NCBI GenBank assembly: GCA_016290775.1
Contig: JAEEVF010000001.1
Location: 248,001 to 312,000, forward strand
DNA from: Acetatifactor sp.
GTDB lineage: Bacteria; Bacillota; Clostridia; Lachnospirales; Lachnospiraceae
Reading direction: 5' to 3'
DNA: 64,000 bases
Shown here piece by piece: positions 15,744-22,328 of this stretch; position 1 is the first letter of the stretch, and the number at the start of each line of letters is the position of its first letter. The translations under genes and the position numbers were made by a program. Under the pieces are notes generated by a model. It saw nothing but the letters and a program-made list of their open reading frames with translations, did no database searches and had not been told where the DNA came from.

Positions 15744-16979
15744 ATGCAGATCAACGAAACGCAACTACAGCAGGTCAACAAGCAGATCTCACGCCTGATC
15801 GCGGCGAACAACTTCTATGGCAAGCGCCTGAAAGAAGCAGGCGTTGAAAAGGTTGAGACTGTTGAAGACTTCCTAAACCTTCCGTTTTCCGAGAAGGAAG
15901 ACCTTCGCGACGCCTATCCCCTTGGACTTATGACCTGTAAGGAAGAGGACATAGTCCGCATCCATTCCTCATCGGGAACGACCGGCAAACCCGTGATCAT
16001 CCCTTATACCGCAAAGGACGTGGACGACTGGGGCGAGATGTTCAAGCGTTGCTATGAATTCGCCGGAATCACCAATCAGGATCGCATTCAGATCACGCCC
16101 GGTTATGGCCTGTGGACGGCCGGCATCGGCTTCCAGAACGGTTGTGAAAAGCTTGGCGCCATGGCAATTCCCATGGGCCCCGGAAATACGCAAAAGCAGC
16201 TTCAGATGATGATCGACCTGAAGAGCACCGTCATCTGCGCGACCTCCTCCTATGCGCTGCTTCTTGCCGAAGAGATCGACAAGCAGGGCATCAAGGATCA
16301 GATCTGCTTAAAGAAGGGTGTTATCGGTTCCGAACGCTGGGGCGAGAAAATGCGTCAGCGCATTTCCACGGAGCTTGGCATTGAACTCTATGATATCTAC
16401 GGCCTGACCGAGATCTATGGCCCTGGCATCGGCATCAACTGCAAGTATGACACGGGCATGCACTATTGGGACGATTATATCTACCTTGAGATCATTGATC
16501 CCGCGACCGGCAAGAACGTACCGGACGGCGAGTGGGGTGAGATCGTGATCACGACCCTTGTAAAAGAGGGTGCACCGCTGATCCGTTTCCGCACCCATGA
16601 CCTTTCGAGGATCATCCCCGGCGAGTGCCCTTGCGGAAGCAAGTTCCCGAGACTCGACGTGATCTCCGGAAGAAGCGATGACATGATGAAGATCAAGGGC
16701 GTGAACGTGTTCCCGAAGCAGATCGAGGAAGTGCTTGGTATGTTCCCTGAGCTTTCGAGCGAATATCAGATCCGCATCTCTCACCTTGACGGTAAGGACA
16801 GCATGCGTATCTACGTGGAAGCCAGCGGAAGCAATGACTTTAAGGATCTTCAGAAGAAGATCGCTGACGCCGTAAAGAGCAAGATCGGCTTTACGCCCAT
16901 TGTATATGTTGTCGAGCTTGGATTCCTGCCTCGCAGCGAGAAAAAGACCAAGCGTGTCATTGACGAGAGATTCCAGTAA
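15744..16979 (+). CDS. paaK: Phenylacetate-CoA ligase family protein
   Basis: A 411-residue member of the PaaK branch of adenylate-forming enzymes, which make aryl-acetyl-CoA from the acid, ATP and CoA. Motifs: the P-loop HSSSGTTGKPVIIPYT near residue 75, YGLTEIYGPGIG near 215, and the C-terminal hinge ISGRSDDMMKIKGVNVFP. The length and the lack of a long N-terminal lobe are PaaK-like. It follows iorAB by 96 bases. In fermenting anaerobes a ligase of this type can run in reverse, making ATP from the aryl-acetyl-CoA that IorAB produces; that direction is inference. The gap before it contains a perfect AT-rich inverted repeat (15685-15712). Exact acid specificity is not known. Confidence 0.87.
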   Translation: MQINETQLQQVNKQISRLIAANNFYGKRLKEAGVEKVETVEDFLNLPFSEKEDLRDAYPLGLMTCKEEDIVRIHSSSGTTGKPVIIPYTAKDVDDWGEMFKRCYEFAGITNQDRIQITPGYGLWTAGIGFQNGCEKLGAMAIPMGPGNTQKQLQMMIDLKSTVICATSSYALLLAEEIDKQGIKDQICLKKGVIGSERWGEKMRQRISTELGIELYDIYGLTEIYGPGIGINCKYDTGMHYWDDYIYLEIIDPATGKNVPDGEWGEIVITTLVKEGAPLIRFRTHDLSRIIPGECPCGSKFPRLDVISGRSDDMMKIKGVNVFPKQIEEVLGMFPELSSEYQIRISHLDGKDSMRIYVEASGSNDFKDLQKKIADAVKSKIGFTPIVYVVELGFLPRSEKKTKRVIDERFQ

Positions 16980-16994
16980 AGAGAGGAGTAGCCT

Positions 16995-18836
16995 ATGCCA
17001 CCTAGAGGAGGCGGAGGCCCCATGCGGGGCGGATTCCTGACGGAAGAAGAAAAAGCAAACAGACCTAAGGTCACTTGGCCTTTGCTAAAGCGCGTGTTCA
17101 GCTATCTGCTCCCGTATTGGAAGCAGATGTTCCTGGTTCTTGTCGCAATTGGTGTTTCATCGGTGTTGGGACTGTGGCCCTCCGTGCTGACTGGTCGTAT
17201 CATCGACGAAGGTCTCATCGGCCGTGACTTGGATAAGCTGATCTTATTGATCGTTCTGAGCCTGTGCGTAACGCTGGGTTCGAACCTGATCGGCGTCGGC
17301 GAGAACTATCTGAACAACTGGATCGCACAGCATATCACGTTTGACATGCGAAACCAGATGTATCGTCATCTCCAGAAGATGAGCCAGCGGTTCTTTACGT
17401 CGAGCAATCAGGGCGACGTGATCACCCGCATGACCAGTGACATCGGCGGCGTTGAGCGTGTCATTACCAGCACCTTTACGTCCATTTTGTCCAACAGCAT
17501 CACCCTGATCGCGGCAGTGGTCATCATGTTCCGCCAAAACTGGATCCTGGCGCTTGTCGGCGCTGCCATCGTGCCGCTCTTTGTCATTCCGACGAGAATG
17601 GCAGGAAAGAAGCGTTGGGCGCTGACCAAGGAATCTCAGGAATGCAACGATGAGATCAATGGCATCTTAAATGAGACCCTTTCCGTATCAGGACAACTCC
17701 TTGTAAAACTGTTTTGCAAGGAGGATTATGAGTATGACAAGTATAAAAAGGTCAACAACCGCATGATCCGGCTGAATGTGAAAGAGAGCATGGCCGGTCG
17801 GTGGTTCTGGGTGGTCATTTCCACCTTTTCAAGCGTTGGGCCCATGCTGCTTTACCTGGTGGGCGGAATTTTGATGATCAAATATGATTCCAATCTGACC
17901 GTCGGTGACGTGACCGTTCTCGTGGCTTTGCTCGGAAGAATGTACGGCCCCGTGAACATGCTCCTGAACATTCAGGTGGAATGGATCCGCTCCATGGCGC
18001 TTTTCACGCGTATCTTCGAGTATTTCGACATGCCGGTGGAAATCCGAAACGCACCCGATGCGATCTGTCCGGAGCATGCAGACGGTAACGTGGAATTCAT
18101 CAACGTGAATTTCTCTTACAACGAGGACAGACAGATCCTGAAGAACGTGAATTTCCGATTGAACAGCGGGCACAGCATCGCAATCGTTGGCCCTTCCGGA
18201 TCGGGAAAGAGTACCATCATCAACTTGATCCCGAGGCTTTATGACGTAAGCTCCGGTGAGGTCCGTTTTGACGGGGAGGACGTGCGTAAGCTCGACCTGA
18301 CCTTCCTTCGCGACAACATCGGTATCGTCAGTCAGGAGACCTATCTCTTCAACGGTACCATTCGTGAGAACCTCCTGTATGCAAAGCCCGACGCGACGGA
18401 AGAGGAGCTGATCGAAGCCTGCAAGAAGGCAAACATCTACGACTTTATCCAAAAGCAGGAGCTCGGTTTTGAAGCCGTGGTCGGAAATCGCGGGTTGAAG
18501 CTTTCGGGCGGTGAAAAGCAAAGGATCTCCATCGCAAGAGTGCTCCTAAAAGATCCTGCGCTGCTGATCTTTGACGAGGCAACCTCCTCCCTGGATTCCA
18601 TCTCCGAGACAAAGATTCAGGAGGCCATTGACCCGATCATTGAGTCCCGTACCAGTATCCTGATCGCACACAGACTTTCCACCATTCTTGCGGCGGATGA
18701 GATCCTTGTGGTCAAAGACGGCGAGATCGTGGAGCGCGGCGTGCATGCCGACCTTGTAAAGGCGGGAGGTACCTATACCGAGCTGTACGAGACGCAGTTT
18801 AGAAGAGCTTTGGATGCGCAGCAAGGAAATGTGTAA
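16995..18836 (+). CDS. ABC exporter, fused membrane and ATPase domains
   Basis: A 613-residue type IV (MsbA-like) half transporter that works as a homodimer or with an unseen partner. After a Gly/Pro-rich N-terminus, six membrane segments lie at about residues 35-330. The ATPase domain has Walker A GPSGSGKSTI, signature LSGGEKQRI, Walker B LLIFDEATSSLD with the catalytic Glu, and the switch His in IAHRLSTI, so its ATP site is complete. There is no C39 peptidase domain. It lies 15 bases after the paaK-like gene and is probably co-transcribed. Substrate is unknown; lipids, drugs or peptides are all possible. Confidence 0.88.
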   Translation: MPPRGGGGPMRGGFLTEEEKANRPKVTWPLLKRVFSYLLPYWKQMFLVLVAIGVSSVLGLWPSVLTGRIIDEGLIGRDLDKLILLIVLSLCVTLGSNLIGVGENYLNNWIAQHITFDMRNQMYRHLQKMSQRFFTSSNQGDVITRMTSDIGGVERVITSTFTSILSNSITLIAAVVIMFRQNWILALVGAAIVPLFVIPTRMAGKKRWALTKESQECNDEINGILNETLSVSGQLLVKLFCKEDYEYDKYKKVNNRMIRLNVKESMAGRWFWVVISTFSSVGPMLLYLVGGILMIKYDSNLTVGDVTVLVALLGRMYGPVNMLLNIQVEWIRSMALFTRIFEYFDMPVEIRNAPDAICPEHADGNVEFINVNFSYNEDRQILKNVNFRLNSGHSIAIVGPSGSGKSTIINLIPRLYDVSSGEVRFDGEDVRKLDLTFLRDNIGIVSQETYLFNGTIRENLLYAKPDATEEELIEACKKANIYDFIQKQELGFEAVVGNRGLKLSGGEKQRISIARVLLKDPALLIFDEATSSLDSISETKIQEAIDPIIESRTSILIAHRLSTILAADEILVVKDGEIVERGVHADLVKAGGTYTELYETQFRRALDAQQGNV

Positions 18837-18852
18837 TTATTACAAAAAGTGC

Positions 18853-18881
18853 TTGTGTTTTCCGCGAAATGGTATTATGAT
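18853..18881 (+). promoter_or_regulatory. Candidate promoter of the EIIC-like gene
   Basis: TTGTGT at 18853-18858, a 17-base spacer and TATGAT at 18876-18881, in the 137-base gap after the ABC exporter. A perfect TTGACA at 18898-18903 is also present but lacks a -10 box at the right distance. Confidence 0.5.
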
Positions 18882-18973
18882 AGGCACAATAAACCTATTG
18901 ACAAAATATTATCAATCCCGCGACGTGAAAAAGGCCGTATGGCTGGCCCATGTACGCGAGGGAGAGGAGACCT

Positions 18974-20083
18974 ATGGAAAAGATCAAGGCATTTATGAAA
19001 CGCAAGGACATTGAGATTTCGCTGAAGCGTTACGGTATTGACGCATTGGGAGCGATGGCACAGGGACTTTTCTGTTCCCTTCTGATCGGAACGATCATCA
19101 ACACGATCGGAACGCAGTTTAAGATTCCCTTTCTGACGACTCCCGTCGCAACAATCTCTGGCATTGAATATACGGTCGGAGGGCTAGCCACCGCGATGAG
19201 CGGACCGGCCATGGCCGTGGCGATCGGATATGCCCTAAAATGTCCGCCGCTTGTTTTGTTCTCCATGATCACCGTTGGCTTTGCATCCAATGCATTGGGC
19301 GGAGCAGGTGGCCCTCTGGCAGTATTGTTTGTAGCCATCATTGCAGCCGAGATCGGTAAGGCTGTTTCCAAGGAGACCAAGGTTGACATTCTGGTAACGC
19401 CCCTTGTTACCATTGGCGTCGGGATCTTCTTTTCCTGGCTGATCGCACCTGCTCTTGGCAAGGCGGCCATGTCCGTTGGTAATCTGATCATGTGGGCGAC
19501 CAGGCAGCAGCCGTTCATCATGGGTATCCTGGTATCCGTTTTGGTCGGCATGGCATTGACGCTTCCCATCTCGTCCGCCGCGATCTGTGCGGCTTTGGCA
19601 CTGACCGGTCTTGCAGGCGGCGCAGCCGTCGCAGGATGCTGTGCACAGATGGTTGGCTTCGCAGTGATCTCCTTCAAGGAGAATAAATGGGGCGGCCTTG
19701 TTTCCCAGGGCATCGGAACTTCCATGCTGCAGATGGGTAACATCGTGAAGAACCCCAGGATATGGATCGCACCGACGCTGGCTTCCGCCATCACCGGACC
19801 GATCGCAACTTGTCTCTTTAAGCTGGAAATGAACGGCGCGCCCGTTTCCTCCGGCATGGGAACCTGTGGTTTGGTTGGTCAGATCGGAGTGTACTCCGGC
19901 TGGTTAAATCCCGTGGAAAGTGCCATCGCAAATGGTGCCGTGGCCAAGAACCCCGTTACGGCCTTTGACTGGTTTGGACTGATCATGATCTCACTGGTGC
20001 TTCCTGCAATCCTTTCCCTGCTTTTCCATCTGATCGTGAAAAAGCTCGGTTGGGTGAAGGACGGAGACATGAAGCTAGCGTAA
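18974..20083 (+). CDS. PTS EIIC-like (PfoR-type) membrane protein
   Basis: A 369-residue integral membrane protein rich in Gly/Ala helices, with about nine or ten membrane segments, resembling the PTS_EIIC_2 / PfoR family. Segments such as TTPVATISGIEYTVGGLATA and APVSSGMGTCGLVGQIGVY are characteristic glycine-rich loops. No EIIA or EIIB domain is attached and no PTS partner lies nearby, so phosphotransferase-coupled sugar uptake is not supported; relatives were historically called regulators of perfringolysin O. GAGAGGAG just before the ATG at 18974 favours this start over 18950. The Ser-rich lipoprotein gene starts 36 bases after its stop. Confidence 0.75.
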   Translation: MEKIKAFMKRKDIEISLKRYGIDALGAMAQGLFCSLLIGTIINTIGTQFKIPFLTTPVATISGIEYTVGGLATAMSGPAMAVAIGYALKCPPLVLFSMITVGFASNALGGAGGPLAVLFVAIIAAEIGKAVSKETKVDILVTPLVTIGVGIFFSWLIAPALGKAAMSVGNLIMWATRQQPFIMGILVSVLVGMALTLPISSAAICAALALTGLAGGAAVAGCCAQMVGFAVISFKENKWGGLVSQGIGTSMLQMGNIVKNPRIWIAPTLASAITGPIATCLFKLEMNGAPVSSGMGTCGLVGQIGVYSGWLNPVESAIANGAVAKNPVTAFDWFGLIMISLVLPAILSLLFHLIVKKLGWVKDGDMKLA

Positions 20084-20119
20084 CTGCTGTTTGTTTTGTT
20101 TTACAATTGGAGGAAGGTT

Positions 20120-20671
20120 ATGAGAATCAAAAGAATCGTACCACTGGCTCTTGCGCTTTTGCTTTTGGGAGCTTGCGCATCTCAGGATGCGACGGGAAGT
20201 ACTGCAAGTGCTTCGCAGGAAAGCGCAACCGTATCTGCTGCAGGGGAGCAGGCGGCTCAAAAAGAAGCTGAAAAGGAAAAAAGTAGCGAAGCATCGAAGG
20301 AGAGTAGCGCCGACGAAAGCAAGGCTTCCAAGGAAAGCAACTCTGCCGCAGAGAGCGAGTCTGCAGCAGAAAGCACACCTATAGAAGAGAGCACGTCAGC
20401 TGAAGAAAGCAGTGCTTCTGAAGCAAGTACTTCGACGATGGAAAGTTCTGCAGCCCAGGAAAGTACTTCCACGACGGAAAGCTCCGCGGCTTCTGAGAGT
20501 ACTTCCGCAACCGAGAGCTCTGTAGCCGAGGAGAGTACTTCTGCTCCAACGAACGAGAACGAGACGGAGATCCTTTCGGGTGGCGGGATTGAGACAGATG
20601 GAACCATCGAATATGACATCGTGATCGGTTCAGACGGAGAGATCATACTTCCCATGATCCCCTTGGATTAA
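20120..20671 (+). CDS. Ser/Ala/Glu-rich surface lipoprotein
   Basis: A 183-residue predicted lipoprotein. The signal peptide MRIKRIVPLALALLLLGAC has a lipobox with the acylated Cys at residue 19. The mature part, about residues 20-150, is low-complexity and built of degenerate 11-13 residue units of the form ESTSATESSAA, giving an extended, highly hydrophilic, acidic stalk. The last 30 residues (LSGGGIETDGTIEYDIVIGS and after) are more ordered and include a DGTIEYD/DGEIILP pair. GGAGGAAGG upstream picks the ATG at 20120. It probably shares a transcript with the EIIC-like gene and ends at a terminator. No enzymatic domain is visible; a cell-wall-spanning spacer is the simplest reading. Confidence 0.75.
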   Translation: MRIKRIVPLALALLLLGACASQDATGSTASASQESATVSAAGEQAAQKEAEKEKSSEASKESSADESKASKESNSAAESESAAESTPIEESTSAEESSASEASTSTMESSAAQESTSTTESSAASESTSATESSVAEESTSAPTNENETEILSGGGIETDGTIEYDIVIGSDGEIILPMIPLD

Positions 20672-20699
20672 GCACTTTTGGCATAAGACAAAACCATTT

Positions 20700-20733
20700 A
20701 GGAGTAAGCATTTTTGCTTACTCCTTTTAGTTT
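20700..20733 (+). terminator. Intrinsic terminator after lipoprotein gene
   Basis: AGGAGTAAGCA and TGCTTACTCCT pair perfectly over 11 bp around a TTTT loop, followed by TTTAGTTTAT. Confidence 0.85.
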
Positions 20734-20764
20734 ATAAGGATTTAAGAATTTTATAACAAAATCT

Positions 20765-20791
20765 TTAGCACTCACCTCTTGACAGTGCTAA
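20765..20791 (+). promoter_or_regulatory. CIRCE element (HrcA operator)
   Basis: TTAGCACTC-N9-CAGTGCTAA, 17 of 18 bases matching the CIRCE consensus TTAGCACTC-N9-GAGTGCTAA. It overlaps the -35 box of the hsp20 promoter, so HrcA bound here would block RNA polymerase until heat or misfolded protein titrates GroEL. hrcA itself is not in the window. Confidence 0.93.
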
Positions 20792-20807
20792 CAATGCGTG
20801 TTATAAC
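20779..20807 (+). promoter_or_regulatory. hsp20 promoter
   Basis: TTGACA at 20779-20784, a 17-base spacer and TATAAC at 20802-20807. The -35 box lies inside the CIRCE element. The leader is about 80 bases. Confidence 0.85.
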
Positions 20808-20896
20808 ACAAGTAGAACAAAGGAAGAGGAAAAAACCTCAACCGTTGCTCGGTAACAATGAAGGACAAAGTTTTAAGAAAAAAGGAGGAATGACCT

Positions 20897-21352
20897 ATGT
20901 TGTACCCGAGTATTTTTAATGAAAACTTATTTGATGACCTGATGGACTTTGATTTCCCTGCATTCAAAGGATTCGGAGACATTGACAAGAAGCTTTATGG
21001 TAAGCATGCTGCTCAGGTGATGAAGACTGACGTACACGAGCAGGAGAATGGATATGAAGTTGACATTGACCTGCCCGGTTTCAAGAAGGATGAGATCACC
21101 TTAAGTCTTGAGAATGGTTACCTGACCGTTGGTGCCGCGAAGGGCCTTGACAAGGATGAGAAGGACAAGAAGGGTAAGTTGATCCGCCAGGAGCGTTATG
21201 CGGGATCGATGCAAAGAAGCTTCTTCGTTGGTGAGAACATTACTGAAGAGGACGTCAAGGCGAAGTTTGAAGACGGCGTTCTGAAACTTGCCATCCCGAA
21301 GAAGGAAGCGCCCAAGATTCCTGAAAAGAAGACCATCATGATCGAAGGATAA
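20897..21352 (+). CDS. hsp20: Small heat-shock protein, Hsp20/alpha-crystallin family
   Basis: A 151-residue cytosolic holdase chaperone. A short N-terminal arm (YPSIFNENLFDDLMDF) is followed by the alpha-crystallin domain at about residues 42-140, with KTDVHEQENGYEVDIDLPGF at its start, ENGYLTVGAAK in the middle and the typical FEDGVLKLAIPKKE at its end. The C-terminal PKIPEKKTIMIEG includes an I-x-P-like anchoring motif used in oligomer assembly. AAAGGAGGAA precedes the ATG. The CIRCE operator and consensus promoter upstream indicate heat-inducible, HrcA-repressed expression as a single gene closed by a terminator. Confidence 0.95.
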   Translation: MLYPSIFNENLFDDLMDFDFPAFKGFGDIDKKLYGKHAAQVMKTDVHEQENGYEVDIDLPGFKKDEITLSLENGYLTVGAAKGLDKDEKDKKGKLIRQERYAGSMQRSFFVGENITEEDVKAKFEDGVLKLAIPKKEAPKIPEKKTIMIEG

Positions 21353-21398
21353 GCGAAGGAAGGTTACGCGAAGTAACCACAAAGGAAGCATAAGAGAA

Positions 21399-21435
21399 GG
21401 CCCCGTTGGAAGTGATTCCGACGGGGTCTTTTTTT
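21399..21435 (+). terminator. Intrinsic terminator after hsp20
   Basis: GGCCCCGTTGGAA and TTCCGACGGGGTC form a GC-rich stem with a short GTGA loop, followed by seven T. Confidence 0.9.
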
Positions 21436-21494
21436 GCGCACGAAATGCTCTGAACGGTATTGCCGCCGAAGCCTGCATTTGCCGTTTCCTTTAA

Positions 21495-21549
21495 GTGACT
21501 AAATTGTCACCGAGAAAGTCATTACAGAGTCACTATGGCATGTTATAGT
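21495..21549 (+). promoter_or_regulatory. Promoter with tandem GTCAC repeats, upstream of ABC cassette
   Basis: A likely promoter is ATTACA (21521-21526), 17 bases, TATAGT (21544-21549). Around it lie GTCAC at 21506, GTCAT at 21518 and GTCAC at 21529, spaced 12 and 11 bases, plus an inverted GTGAC at 21495. Half-sites one helical turn apart are typical of OmpR-type regulators; the response regulator encoded at 25255 is the obvious candidate, by inference. Confidence 0.5.
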
Positions 21550-21597
21550 AGGATTATAAAATCGATGCAAGCGCAAAATGCAGAAAGGAAATCAGAC

Positions 21598-22287
21598 ATG
21601 GAAATCTTAAAATGTGAAGGCGTTTCGAAAATATATGGCGAAGGAGATGCGCAGGTGAAGGCGCTGGACAATGTCTCCTTCACGGTGGAAAAGGGTGAGT
21701 TCGTTTCGATCATTGGACCGTCCGGAAGCGGAAAGTCAACGCTTCTCCACATCCTAGGCGGCGTCGATAAGCCGACCGCCGGTAAGGTTTTTGTTGACGG
21801 AACGGACATGCATGCCCTGAAGGAGGACAAGCTGGCAGTGTTCCGAAGAAGACAGATCGGATTAGTATATCAGTTCTATAATCTGATGCCGGTGCTCAAC
21901 ATTGATGAGAACATTGCGCTGCCGCATCTGCTTGACGGAAGGGAGCTCGATCAGGAAAGGCTCGATCAGGTGGTGGAGCACTTGGGACTGACGGACAGAA
22001 GGAAAAACCTGCCGAACCAATTGTCCGGCGGACAGCAGCAAAGAGTTTCGATCGGCAGGGCACTGTACAGCAGACCGACCATCCTCCTTGCGGATGAACC
22101 CACCGGAAACCTTGACAGAAAGACCGGTGAGGAGATCATAGCACTCCTCAAGGAGTCCAACAAGAGCCAGGGGCAGACGCTGATCCTCATCACGCATGAC
22201 GAAGGTCTTGCGATGCAGGCAGACAGGATCATCAGTCTCGAAGACGGCAGGATCGTCAAAAACGAAAAGGTCCGTAACCTCGTATAA
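21598..22287 (+). CDS. ABC transporter ATPase, MacB/LolD type
   Basis: A 229-residue stand-alone ATPase of the MacB/LolD/BceA family (Type VII ABC systems). Walker A GPSGSGKSTLL near residue 39, Q-loop in LVYQFYNLMPVLN, signature LSGGQQQRV, Walker B ILLADEPTGNLD and switch His in LITHDEGLA are all present. AAAGGAA before the ATG at 21598 and the family N-terminus ILKCEGVSKIYGEG select this start over the open frame to 21535. It pairs with the 974-residue FtsX-type permease 41 bases downstream. Such pairs use ATP to drive periplasmic or extracellular conformational work (peptide detoxification, lipoprotein handling), not classical transport. Confidence 0.92.
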   Translation: MEILKCEGVSKIYGEGDAQVKALDNVSFTVEKGEFVSIIGPSGSGKSTLLHILGGVDKPTAGKVFVDGTDMHALKEDKLAVFRRRQIGLVYQFYNLMPVLNIDENIALPHLLDGRELDQERLDQVVEHLGLTDRRKNLPNQLSGGQQQRVSIGRALYSRPTILLADEPTGNLDRKTGEEIIALLKESNKSQGQTLILITHDEGLAMQADRIISLEDGRIVKNEKVRNLV

Positions 22288-22328
22288 ACAAGACTTATTC
22301 TTAAGACTAAAACAGGTAGGGAGCAGAG

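Noticed and set aside
16995..18836. The exporter after paaK as processing transporter for the GG-leader peptide.
   Set aside because: No N-terminal C39 peptidase domain, and it is 11 kb from the peptide gene with another operon between.
18898..18903. Perfect TTGACA upstream of the EIIC-like gene.
   Set aside because: No -10 box at 16-18 bases downstream; the promoter at 18853-18881 fits better.
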